Source of the DNA: Nitrososphaerota archaeon
GTDB taxonomy: Archaea; Thermoproteota; Nitrososphaeria; Nitrososphaerales; Nitrosopumilaceae
DNA: 10,964 nt
Direction: 5' to 3'
Assembly (NCBI GenBank): GCA_022564385.1
Contig: JADFLN010000044.1
Coordinates: 1-10,964, forward strand
Positions 6,750-10,964 of this stretch are shown in pieces (the first letter of the stretch is position 1; every line of letters starts with the position of its first letter). The notes under the pieces are model-generated. The model made no database searches. It saw only the letters and a list, made by a program, of their open reading frames with translations, and was not told where the DNA came from. A program made the position numbers and the translations under genes.

Positions 6750-7756
6750 AAATAATACTGTGTGGATTTGGCGTTGTAGGTCAAAGTTTAGTTAAATTAT
6801 TTGATTCAAGATCAGAAGATCTCTATGCAAAATATGGTCTAAAGCCAAGAGTAGTAGGAGTTTTTGATAGTAAAGGAAGTGCAGTAGATTCAACAGGATT
6901 AGAATTTATCAAGCTAGTTGATGTGAAGAAAAAGTTTGGGACTGTAAAAAATTATGCAAGTACAAAAAATACAATGTCAGGCATTGACATGTTAAAAAAT
7001 TTAGAGGCAGATGTGTTAATTGAGACTACCCCAAGCAACTATAAAGATGCAGAGCCTGGAATGACGCACATTACAACTGCCATGAAAAAAGGTCTGCATG
7101 TAATTTCGGTAAACAAGGGCCCTCTAGCATTAGCATTTCCATCTCTCATGGAACTTGCCACATACAATCAAGTCATGTTAAAATTTAGTGGAACAGTTGG
7201 TGGAGGAACACCAATTCTGGACTATGCCAAAAATAGCTTAAATGGTGAAAGAATAACATCATTTTCAGGAATCCTAAATGGAACTACAAATTACATTTTA
7301 TCAAATATGACTACTGGATTATCGTTTGATGAAGCGCTTAAAGATGCTAAAGACAGAGGATATGTAGAAGCCGATGAATCTTTGGATTTAGATGGTTTAG
7401 ACGCTGCTGCCAAACTAGTAATTCTTGCAAACTGGATAATGGGAATGAAGGTTACAATGCCGGATATCAATTGTACAGGAATACGAAAGGTTACAACAGA
7501 AGATATCAAAAAAGCAGCCAAGAATAATTGTGCCATAAAACTAATTGCGTCATGTAACAAAGAACTTGTTGTAGAACCAAAAGAAGTGCCAAAGAACGAT
7601 CCTCTTTGCGTTAATGGGACACTTAACGCAATTGCTTTTACTTCAGAGCACTCAGGTACTCAAACAATTATTGGGAAAGGAGCTGGAGGAATGGAAACTG
7701 CTAGTTCGATTCTAAGAGATTTGTTAGACATTAGACAAGAGATTGCAAAAAATTGA
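6746..7756 (+). CDS. hom: Homoserine dehydrogenase
   Basis: This enzyme reduces aspartate semialdehyde to homoserine with NAD(P)H, the branch point to threonine, isoleucine and methionine. The Rossmann nucleotide-binding motif GFGVVGQ is at residues 7-13. The conserved VNKGPLAL at 122-129 contains the active-site K124. The catalytic domain includes GTVGGGTPI (149-157), SGILNGTTNYIL (174-185) and DRGYVEADESLDLDGLDA (203-220) followed by the conserved lysine K223. The length is 336 residues, with no C-terminal ACT domain and no fused aspartate kinase, so feedback inhibition through ACT is not expected. The in-frame codon TGA at 6737-6739 leaves TTG 6746 as the only sensible start, because the Rossmann motif begins six residues later. 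The TTG overlaps the stop of a 13-codon leader ORF. Confidence 0.95.
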   Translation: MKIILCGFGVVGQSLVKLFDSRSEDLYAKYGLKPRVVGVFDSKGSAVDSTGLEFIKLVDVKKKFGTVKNYASTKNTMSGIDMLKNLEADVLIETTPSNYKDAEPGMTHITTAMKKGLHVISVNKGPLALAFPSLMELATYNQVMLKFSGTVGGGTPILDYAKNSLNGERITSFSGILNGTTNYILSNMTTGLSFDEALKDAKDRGYVEADESLDLDGLDAAAKLVILANWIMGMKVTMPDINCTGIRKVTTEDIKKAAKNNCAIKLIASCNKELVVEPKEVPKNDPLCVNGTLNAIAFTSEHSGTQTIIGKGAGGMETASSILRDLLDIRQEIAKN

Positions 7757-7790
7757 AATCAAATCTAGTCTCATATCGGAAAATTGAGAG

Positions 7791-7808
7791 TTATAATTAA
7801 GATTATAA
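7791..7808. terminator. A+T-rich hairpin between convergent genes
   Basis: TTATAAT and ATTATAA form a perfect 7-base-pair inverted repeat around a TAAG loop. It sits in the 65-base gap between homoserine dehydrogenase and the convergent membrane-protein gene, where it could end transcription from both sides. The stem has no G-C pairs, so it is weak. Confidence 0.3.
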
Positions 7809-7821
7809 TTTCATGTATTGA

Positions 7822-8070
7822 TTAGATTACATTTCTTCCTTTGCTGAAATTGTAAATGAAAATGCCTGTTCCTGAAAATGCAACAATAAATCCTATTATT
7901 GGAATGTGAATTTCTGGATGCTCATAAAATTGATAACCTATTGGGACAGTCTGAGTTAATATGATAGCATCCACATATAGAATTATCATGCCTATTGTCA
8001 TTAATACAACCCCTATCTTTCCAAGTTGACTCTTTGATTTAGACAGATTGACTGACACGTCTTCTACCAT
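7822..8070 (-). CDS. Small two-helix membrane protein
   Basis: This 82-residue protein has a hydrophilic N-terminus with serines and lysines (1-16). Two membrane-spanning helices follow, at about 17-38 (LGKIGVVLMTIGMIILYVDA) and 56-75 (IPIIGFIVAFSGTGIFIYNF). A short loop containing YQFYEHPEIH joins them, and the tail is basic (SKGRN). Helix one carries no charged residues until an Asp at its end. By the positive-inside rule, both ends are probably cytoplasmic. I recognise no family; small two-helix membrane proteins without known function are common in these archaea. The ATG at 8070 is the first in frame. The gene is convergent with homoserine dehydrogenase and directly downstream of a broken small ORF on the same strand. 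Confidence 0.75.
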   Translation of the reverse strand: MVEDVSVNLSKSKSQLGKIGVVLMTIGMIILYVDAIILTQTVPIGYQFYEHPEIHIPIIGFIVAFSGTGIFIYNFSKGRNVI

Positions 8071-8088
8071 GTTATGAAGTAAAATTAG

Positions 8089-8286
8089 TTATTCATAAGG
8101 AGTTCTGTAGAAATTATAATATTTTTGAGAGGATGAGAAAGGATTGTCATTAATTGTTTCGCCATACAGTCTAGCTTGCTTTTGACAAGTCTAGGTATGG
8201 AAAATTTTCTCACAAATGTTACACATAAATTTGTAAGGGCTAATTTGAATACATTCAATACATCTAATACATTCTTTACTTATCAT
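8089..8286 (-). pseudogene. Small zinc-binding ORF cut by an in-frame TAG
   Basis: ATG 8286 opens 31 codons with a CxxCxxC group (C6, C9, C12) and a CNIC pair (C22, C25) followed by EKIFHT, which resembles a zinc finger or ribbon. TAG at 8193-8191 stops it, yet the same frame stays open for 33 more codons (TCQKQARLYGETINDN, then a serine- and tyrosine-rich stretch) to TAA at 8091-8089. The part after the TAG supplies another cysteine next to the break, so the two pieces read as one protein of about 65 residues. Either the gene is broken or the real product is only 31 residues. TTTTTATTAG (8315-8306, minus strand) is centred 25 bases before the ATG, so the promoter looks intact. Other genes in the window end in TAG, which argues against TAG being a sense codon here. 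Confidence 0.45.
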
Positions 8287-8305
8287 ACTATCTAACCATC
8301 ATAAA

Positions 8306-8315
8306 CTAATAAAAA
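8306..8315 (-). promoter_or_regulatory. TATA-like box of the interrupted zinc ORF
   Basis: On the minus strand, TTTTTATTAG is centred 25 bases upstream of the ATG at 8286, the spacing expected for a leaderless archaeal transcript. It supports transcription of at least the first 31 codons. Confidence 0.35.
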
Positions 8316-8382
8316 CATACATCGTTTTCTAGGTAACCTTGTATCTACTAAAGATAGATAAAAAGTAAACCTTGCAGGCACG

Positions 8383-8398
8383 AAGTTGATCCGAACTT
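8383..8398. repeat. Perfect inverted repeat, possible hairpin
   Basis: AAGTT and AACTT pair around the six-base loop GATCCG (read on the plus strand). The hairpin overlaps the end of the minus-strand interrupted ORF that stops at 8397, so it may mark the end of that transcript. No T-run follows on the minus strand. A tRNA T-arm was considered and rejected. Confidence 0.3.
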
Positions 8399-8633
8399 AT
8401 CCATCATCAATATGATGCTCTAAGAACCATTGTTTAGTAAAGTCTTCAGCATTTGTTTTTGTTAGATTCTTGTTTAAGCTCTTTGCGTCTTTTCTGTTTA
8501 GTGGTACCACCAAGATTATGTCCCCTTGGTAATTTCTTAGCCATTTCTATTCAATCTTCTCAATCTCAACATATAAGGCCATTGCTATATCCTCGTATGA
8601 CTTTCCATGTTTTCGTACAATGATCAGTTTCAT
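8397..8633 (-). pseudogene. Small ORF cut by an in-frame TAG
   Basis: ATG 8633 overlaps the stop of the upstream 63-codon ORF as ATGA. It opens 28 codons (MKLIIVRKHGKSYEDIAMAL, then YVEIEKIE) ending at TAG 8549-8547. After this TAG the same frame is open for 49 further codons, with protein-like content (KWLRNYQGDIILVVPLNRKD near the break and KQWFLEHHIDDG at the end), to TAA 8399-8397. Read through, this gives a coherent soluble protein of about 78 residues. I favour a nonsense mutation in a once intact gene. Alternatives are a 28-residue product alone, or a second small ORF in another frame (ATG 8544 to TGA 8446, 32 basic codons beginning MAKKLPRGHNLGG) starting two bases after the TAG. No family was recognised. 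Confidence 0.4.
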
Positions 8634-8821
8634 CTCTTCATCATCCTTGAGATATAGATTCTAGCTAGTGCGTCAAATCTTGCATCTGACTCTATAGAAC
8701 CAAACTTTTCTCTAAAGGCCTCAATCTCTGCAAGTACTGTCACATATTGGAAGAGGCCAAGCTTAGACCTCCCCCAGTAATCACATACAAGAAGATGAGT
8801 GGTTCTATGTGGCCAATTCAT
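8630..8821 (-). CDS. Hypothetical 63-residue protein in the accessory stretch
   Basis: The ORF runs from ATG 8821 to TGA 8632-8630. Its second half is a convincing amphipathic helix (AEIEAFREKFGSIESDARFD, then ALARIYISRMMKR), while the first 25 residues are mixed and aromatic. The stop overlaps the next start as ATGA, an arrangement typical of translationally coupled genes. Its first nine codons lie antisense to the plus-strand zinc-ribbon gene, so one of the two starts may be wrong, or one gene may be a remnant. I counted 75 G or C bases among the 180 at 8641-8820 (about 42 percent), well above neighbouring core genes. I cannot name a family. Confidence 0.45.
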   Translation of the reverse strand: MNWPHRTTHLLVCDYWGRSKLGLFQYVTVLAEIEAFREKFGSIESDARFDALARIYISRMMKR

Positions 8822-8923
8822 TGTAAGATGTGTGAGTTTGTATGGTATTCTTCGTATTATCCAAAATCGTGTCAGAGATGCAAGTCAATCTTCTGGAATA
8901 AACCTGTAAAATTCCTAAAATAA
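8795..8923 (+). CDS. Small rubredoxin-like zinc-ribbon protein
   Basis: The 42 codons from ATG 8795 (or 38 from ATG 8807) encode a single zinc ribbon. It has C10-x2-C13, then an aromatic stretch EFVWYSSYYPKS, then C26-x2-C29 and KSIFWNKP. The pattern of two CxxC pairs with tryptophan between and after them, and PKSCQRCKS in the second knuckle, resembles the short DNA-binding-type zinc ribbons common in archaea and their viruses and plasmids. That resemblance is family knowledge rather than proof. The stop is only 20 bases before the next gene and overlaps its TATA region. No clear promoter or ribosome site was seen upstream of 8795, and the first codons lie antisense to the 63-codon ORF. Confidence 0.6.
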   Translation: MSGSMWPIHCKMCEFVWYSSYYPKSCQRCKSIFWNKPVKFLK

Positions 8924-8962
8924 TATAATATTATTTACAAATCATGAAACCTGTAATAATTA
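8906..8962 (+). repeat. Direct repeat, upstream copy (operon promoter and first codons)
   Basis: The upstream region and first six codons of the 282-residue protein gene match 10497-10553 without a gap. The first 20 positions match at 19, the middle 19 at 8, and the last 18 at all 18, giving 45 of 57. The offset is exactly 1591 bases. The end block TGAAACCTGTAATAATTA covers codons 1-6 of the gene here. Confidence 0.8.
8921..8935 (+). promoter_or_regulatory. TATA-like region of the three-gene membrane operon
   Basis: TAATATAATATTATT lies 9-23 bases before the ATG at 8944 and begins in the stop codon of the zinc-ribbon gene. Its 5' part is at roughly the distance expected for a leaderless start. 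It is A+T-only and internally repetitive, so the exact box is unclear. Confidence 0.4.
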
Positions 8963-9792
8963 TCGTAATAGCAGTTTTTGTAGTTCTAGGTGTCTTAGTG
9001 GGATTACAGCAAATTGCACTATTACAAGCTGGAACTATGTTTGAAGAATATCAAACACAATTAGAAGAAGAACAAAGTCAGGTGATTGATCTTGAAGAAG
9101 AAATCATTGAAGAACTCGTTGAAGAATTCGTTGAAGAGGTCAAGATAGAAATTCAAGAACCAATGCAGAACCAATCTCCTCCGCCAGAACTCCAATTTGA
9201 GAAAGAAGAACCATTTACTAAAATTGAGATAATGTTTGGTGAATTACTAAACGACAAATTAGTACCTGTAATCTTTACTGAAGTAACAACTAATGCCAAG
9301 ACTCTAGATGAGATAATGGTATGGAATTTTCAGCTGATTGATAATTCCGCAGGTAACCTAAGAGTTGTTTGGAATGCGCTCCCACAAGACAAGCGAATTG
9401 GGTATGAAATTACTGATGATGATGGACAAGATATTCGTATACAAGAAGATTTTATTTCAATCCCTTTTGATCTACACGGATACAAAATGGACTGTGGTTT
9501 GTTTCAAACAGTAACAGGTGAATCTGCACATCCTACGTTATTTAAAATAAAAAATAATACATCTACCATCTATGCCCAAAATTCTAGGATTGGAATCTAT
9601 CCTGATTCTAATGGGGAATACTCTTTTGAGTTTGCATCAATTTTTAAAAACTATGTTTCATTCCCTGAAGACACTGTAGAAATTATTTCACAAGAGACTA
9701 AAGAATGTAAATTAACTCAAAATGTTGAAAATGATCATAACGGAAAATATGCAGACGGATATTATACTAAAATGACTTTTAGGTTTAATTAA
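8944..9792 (+). CDS. Membrane-anchored extracellular protein with acidic coiled coil
   Basis: This 282-residue protein starts with a short basic end and one long hydrophobic helix (about 3-27, no cleavage motif evident). It is therefore probably anchored with its bulk outside the cell. Next comes a very acidic helical stretch (about 33-70), rich in EE, and a proline-rich hinge (QNQSPPPEL, 76-83). A globular domain (about 90-282) follows, rich in beta-forming residues, with two cysteines (C184, C255) that could form one disulfide. N204 and N205 lie in N-x-T/S sites usable by archaeal N-glycosylation. I recognise no domain. It is the first gene of a compact operon; the next ATG is only two bases after its stop. 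The acidic helix contains a 12-base tandem repeat at the DNA level. Confidence 0.8.
   Translation: MKPVIIIVIAVFVVLGVLVGLQQIALLQAGTMFEEYQTQLEEEQSQVIDLEEEIIEELVEEFVEEVKIEIQEPMQNQSPPPELQFEKEEPFTKIEIMFGELLNDKLVPVIFTEVTTNAKTLDEIMVWNFQLIDNSAGNLRVVWNALPQDKRIGYEITDDDGQDIRIQEDFISIPFDLHGYKMDCGLFQTVTGESAHPTLFKIKNNTSTIYAQNSRIGIYPDSNGEYSFEFASIFKNYVSFPEDTVEIISQETKECKLTQNVENDHNGKYADGYYTKMTFRFN
9107..9142 (+). repeat. 12-base tandem repeat inside a coding region
   Basis: TTGAAGAACTCG, TTGAAGAATTCG and TTGAAGAGGTCA are three successive 12-base units. They encode four-residue steps EELV, EEFV and EEVK of the acidic helix. Because the unit is a multiple of three, changes in copy number would lengthen or shorten the helix without a frameshift. 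Confidence 0.6.
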
Positions 9793-9794
9793 AA

Positions 9795-10394
9795 ATGAAA
9801 ACTAGACTATTGGTAATTATTGGAATCATTGCAATTCTAGGAACTATTTTAATTATTTATGATCAAGGTACAGAAGAGATACAAAGTCAACCTGATCAAT
9901 TAACAAAGGTTCTTGATTATTGTAAACAAAAAGGAACTGGGGTTGCCATGCATCAACCTGGTTTGAGTTATTCTAATGGAACTCATTACATTGACAACAA
10001 TACTTGTGAATGGAAATTATTAGAAAATTATCCAGATTCAGATATACTTTGCATACCTGGGCAATACGTAGAGAATAACGAACATAGAATTAGAAATGGT
10101 ACTCATATCTACAATAACGAAGCCTGTATGTGGGAAGAACTAGAAATTTGTACGGGATATTGTGGAGGAAAAGAAAATGAAAACATAGAATCTGAACGTA
10201 AAATCTTACAATGTTATGGTATTTTCAATTGTAATATCTCTAGCCAATACTTTGAGTCATGTATTGGTGCTAAAAAAAATGGAGTAACAATTGAACAACT
10301 ATGCTTAGATTCTGATATTACAATAGATAACGGATGTGCAACTATTGTATTTCCAGATGGTACAAAAACAGTCAGTTGTCATTATGAGGTTTAG
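9795..10394 (+). CDS. Membrane-anchored cysteine-rich extracellular protein
   Basis: This 199-residue protein has an N-terminal signal-anchor helix (about 5-22). An extracytoplasmic part follows with 12 cysteines (43, 71, 86, 111, 119, 123, 140, 146, 156, 170, 181, 195), an even number that suggests disulfides and exposure outside the cell. Two tandem modules 40 residues apart share NGTHYIDNNTCEWKLLE (61-77) and NGTHIYNNEACMWEELE (101-117), each with a preceding cysteine. Several N-x-T/S sites (N61, N101, N147) could carry glycans. The C-terminal third is a separate cysteine-rich domain ending in PDGTKTVSCHYEV. No enzyme motif was seen, so a surface or adhesion role is only a guess. ATG 9795 follows the previous stop by two bases, so it is in the same operon. 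Confidence 0.8.
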   Translation: MKTRLLVIIGIIAILGTILIIYDQGTEEIQSQPDQLTKVLDYCKQKGTGVAMHQPGLSYSNGTHYIDNNTCEWKLLENYPDSDILCIPGQYVENNEHRIRNGTHIYNNEACMWEELEICTGYCGGKENENIESERKILQCYGIFNCNISSQYFESCIGAKKNGVTIEQLCLDSDITIDNGCATIVFPDGTKTVSCHYEV

Positions 10395-10397
10395 AAA

Positions 10398-10487
10398 ATG
10401 AAAAGAACAACTATTGGTGCGATAATAGTTGTAATTTCAATAATTGCTTTCTATGGCATTATGGCTCTTTTGTTCAGATTCCTCTAA
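10398..10487 (+). CDS. 29-residue single-helix membrane peptide
   Basis: ATG 10398 is three bases after the stop of the cysteine-rich protein. It opens 29 codons: basic MKRTT, then one hydrophobic helix (about 6-28, IGAIIVVISIIAFYGIMALL), ending RFL. The lysine/arginine end followed by one helix resembles the N-termini of the two upstream proteins. It may be a true small membrane partner, or the remaining N-terminus of a third member whose outer domain was lost. The close spacing favours translation. Its stop codon lies inside one copy of the repeated 3'-end motif. Confidence 0.6.
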   Translation: MKRTTIGAIIVVISIIAFYGIMALLFRFL

Positions 10488-10495
10488 ACTCTTTT
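10476..10495 (+). repeat. 3'-end motif, copy 1 (possible terminator)
   Basis: AGATTC-CTC-TAAACTCTTTT equals the motif AGATTCTAAACTCTTTT seen after the 67-residue gene, except for three extra bases. It contains the stop codon of the 29-residue peptide and ends in a short T-run, as archaeal terminators do. The combination of stop codon plus T-run recurs three times in 340 bases. Confidence 0.5.
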
Positions 10496-10496
10496 C

Positions 10497-10553
10497 GTAT
10501 AATTCCTAAAATAATAGAATGAGAAAGAGAATTTGTGAAACCTGTAATAATTA
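10497..10553 (+). repeat. Direct repeat, downstream copy
   Basis: This is the partner of 8906-8962 at an offset of 1591 bases. The ends are conserved (19 of 20 and 18 of 18), while the middle, which holds the TATA region in the upstream copy, has diverged (8 of 19). Together the two copies bracket the entire three-gene operon. Confidence 0.8.
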
Positions 10554-10558
10554 GTTAG
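10535..10558 (+). pseudogene. Remnant gene start fused to a stop codon
   Basis: Aligned to ATG 8944 is a GTG at 10535. It is followed by AAA CCT GTA ATA ATT, identical to codons 2-6 of the 282-residue protein gene, then AGT and TAG. The TAG is part of copy 2 of the 3'-end motif. This looks like the first codons of a former paralogue joined directly to its own 3' end, with the body deleted. The join region has short TTAG-type microhomology. It is not expected to encode a product. Confidence 0.5.
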
Positions 10559-10571
10559 ATTCTAAACTCTT
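10555..10571 (+). repeat. 3'-end motif, copy 2
   Basis: TTAGATTCTAAACTCTT is identical over 17 bases to 10798-10814. Here it follows the remnant gene start rather than a whole gene, and continues with AAG instead of a T-run. With copy 3 it flanks the 67-residue zinc-ribbon gene as a direct repeat 243 bases apart. Confidence 0.7.
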
Positions 10572-10597
10572 AAGTTCATAATTCACGCTTAAAATTC

Positions 10598-10801
10598 ATG
10601 CCATTATTTTGTAAACAATGTGAAAGTAGAAGATTACCAGTGATGTTATCAGCAGGTAAAGAAACATTGTGGCTTTGCGAAAAATGTAAGAATTTTGTAA
10701 ATAATGATGACTTCATTATCCGTGAACAAACAGAAGAAGAAAGACAAGAAATCAAAAGAAAATTAGAAGAATTTGAAGAATACGAAGCATCTAAAGATTA
10801 G
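10598..10801 (+). CDS. Small zinc-ribbon protein with charged C-terminal helix
   Basis: This is a 67-residue protein. The N-terminal zinc ribbon has C5-x2-C8 (FCKQCESRRLPV) and C27-x2-C30 (WLCEKCKNFV). A highly charged helix rich in E, K and R fills the rest (about 43-64). The arrangement suggests a small nucleic-acid- or protein-binding adaptor; no enzyme motif is present, and I cannot name a family. ATG 10598 is the first in frame. The upstream 26 bases are A+T-rich, without a clear TATA box. It is flanked on both sides by the 17-base motif TTAGATTCTAAACTCTT, whose downstream copy includes its stop codon. Confidence 0.8.
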   Translation: MPLFCKQCESRRLPVMLSAGKETLWLCEKCKNFVNNDDFIIREQTEEERQEIKRKLEEFEEYEASKD

Positions 10802-10817
10802 ATTCTAAACTCTTTTT
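10798..10817 (+). terminator. 3'-end motif, copy 3, with T-run
   Basis: TTAGATTCTAAACTCTT plus TTT begins at the last codons of the 67-residue gene, includes its TAG stop (10799-10801), and ends in a five-base T-run. T-runs after the stop codon are the usual archaeal termination signal. The exact repetition at three sites suggests that a 3' end was copied by duplication. Confidence 0.5.
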
Positions 10818-10852
10818 GACAGATATTTATGACGTTGTTTGACGTAGTATGT

Positions 10853-10964
10853 ATGGTAGATATTGTTGTTTGTTCAAATTGTGGTTTGTCGTATTCTACA
10901 TCTGAAAATGCTTCATGCAGTCATTGTAAATTTAACACACATGTAAGAACCGAGAATTTTCAGT
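10853..10964 (+). CDS. Zinc-ribbon protein, cut by the window end
   Basis: From ATG 10853, 37 codons are visible before the window ends. They hold C7-x2-C10 (VCSNCGLSYST) and C22-x2-C25 (SCSHCKFNTH), a typical zinc-ribbon pair with eleven residues between. An in-frame ATG at 10829 would add eight residues, including one more cysteine. I prefer 10853 because ATATTTAT (10823-10830) is centred about 26 bases upstream, as for a leaderless start. The product cannot be classified further because the C-terminus is outside the window. Confidence 0.65.
   Translation, partial: MVDIVVCSNCGLSYSTSENASCSHCKFNTHVRTENFQ

Noticed and set aside
6736..6795. ATG 6736 as the start of homoserine dehydrogenase
   Set aside because: It is in a different frame from the Rossmann motif and runs to a stop after about 19 codons.
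8089..8286. TAG read as pyrrolysine or another sense codon
   Set aside because: The genes ending at 3903, 5552, 6650, 10394 and 10801 use TAG as stop, no pyrrolysine genes are visible, and decay explains both interrupted frames.
8377..8403. A tRNA 3' fragment (T-arm) on the minus strand, possibly an integration site
   Set aside because: GTTCGGATC resembles a T-loop, but the base that is almost always A in the T-loop is G here, the loop is six rather than seven bases if the stem is paired, and no matching acceptor strand or other tRNA arms are nearby.
8446..8544. A separate 32-codon basic ORF beginning MAKKLPRGHNLGG on the minus strand
   Set aside because: It overlaps the more protein-like frame ending in FLEHHIDDG, and its composition is what a shifted reading of that frame through A-rich DNA would give. 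It remains possible because it starts two bases after a TAG.

Overview
This window reads as a chromosome segment of a marine-type ammonia-oxidising archaeon (Nitrososphaerota/Thaumarchaeota, Nitrosopumilus-like). The reasons are the A+T-rich DNA, the tightly packed genes, TATA-like boxes about 23-28 bases upstream of start codons (the spacing expected of leaderless archaeal mRNAs), a CdvA-type cell-division protein, and many very small CxxC zinc-ribbon proteins. No rRNA, tRNA or CRISPR array was recognised.

The left part (1-7756) is ordinary core genome. It starts with a stand-alone PAS-domain protein (59-586). On the minus strand follow an AMP-forming acetyl-CoA synthetase and, upstream of it, a CdvA homologue with a PRC-barrel and coiled coil. 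On the plus strand come a 97-residue unknown protein, a double-length ThyX-superfamily protein and methionine sulfoxide reductase B. A PII-family regulator with a shortened T-loop lies on the minus strand. It is followed by a 45-residue CxxC-x17-CxxC zinc ribbon, and then by homoserine dehydrogenase, which is preceded by a 13-codon leader ORF that overlaps its TTG start. Both the ThyX-like gene and homoserine dehydrogenase appear to begin at TTG.

The middle (7822-8923) is accessory and partly broken. It holds a two-helix membrane protein and then a stretch of tiny ORFs. Two of the minus-strand reading frames (8286-8089 and 8633-8397) look like coherent proteins but each is cut by one in-frame TAG. 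A 63-codon ORF overlaps the second by ATGA, and a plus-strand rubredoxin-like zinc ribbon overlaps the 63-codon ORF antisense. Part of this stretch is clearly richer in G+C than the surroundings. I read it as a decaying island, perhaps of viral or plasmid origin.

The right part (8944-10487) is a compact three-gene operon of proteins that each begin with one membrane-spanning helix: a 282-residue protein with an acidic coiled coil, a 199-residue cysteine-rich protein with an internal repeat, and a 29-residue membrane peptide. The promoter and first codons of this operon recur 1591 bases downstream, fused directly to a copy of a repeated 3'-end motif. This looks like the scar of a deleted paralogue. 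Two more small zinc-ribbon genes (10598-10801, and one running off the window end) close the window.

The strongest leads are the deletion scar with its repeated 3'-end motif, the amber-interrupted frames, the split signature of the double ThyX protein, the leader ORF coupled to homoserine dehydrogenase, and the PII protein with its altered T-loop.
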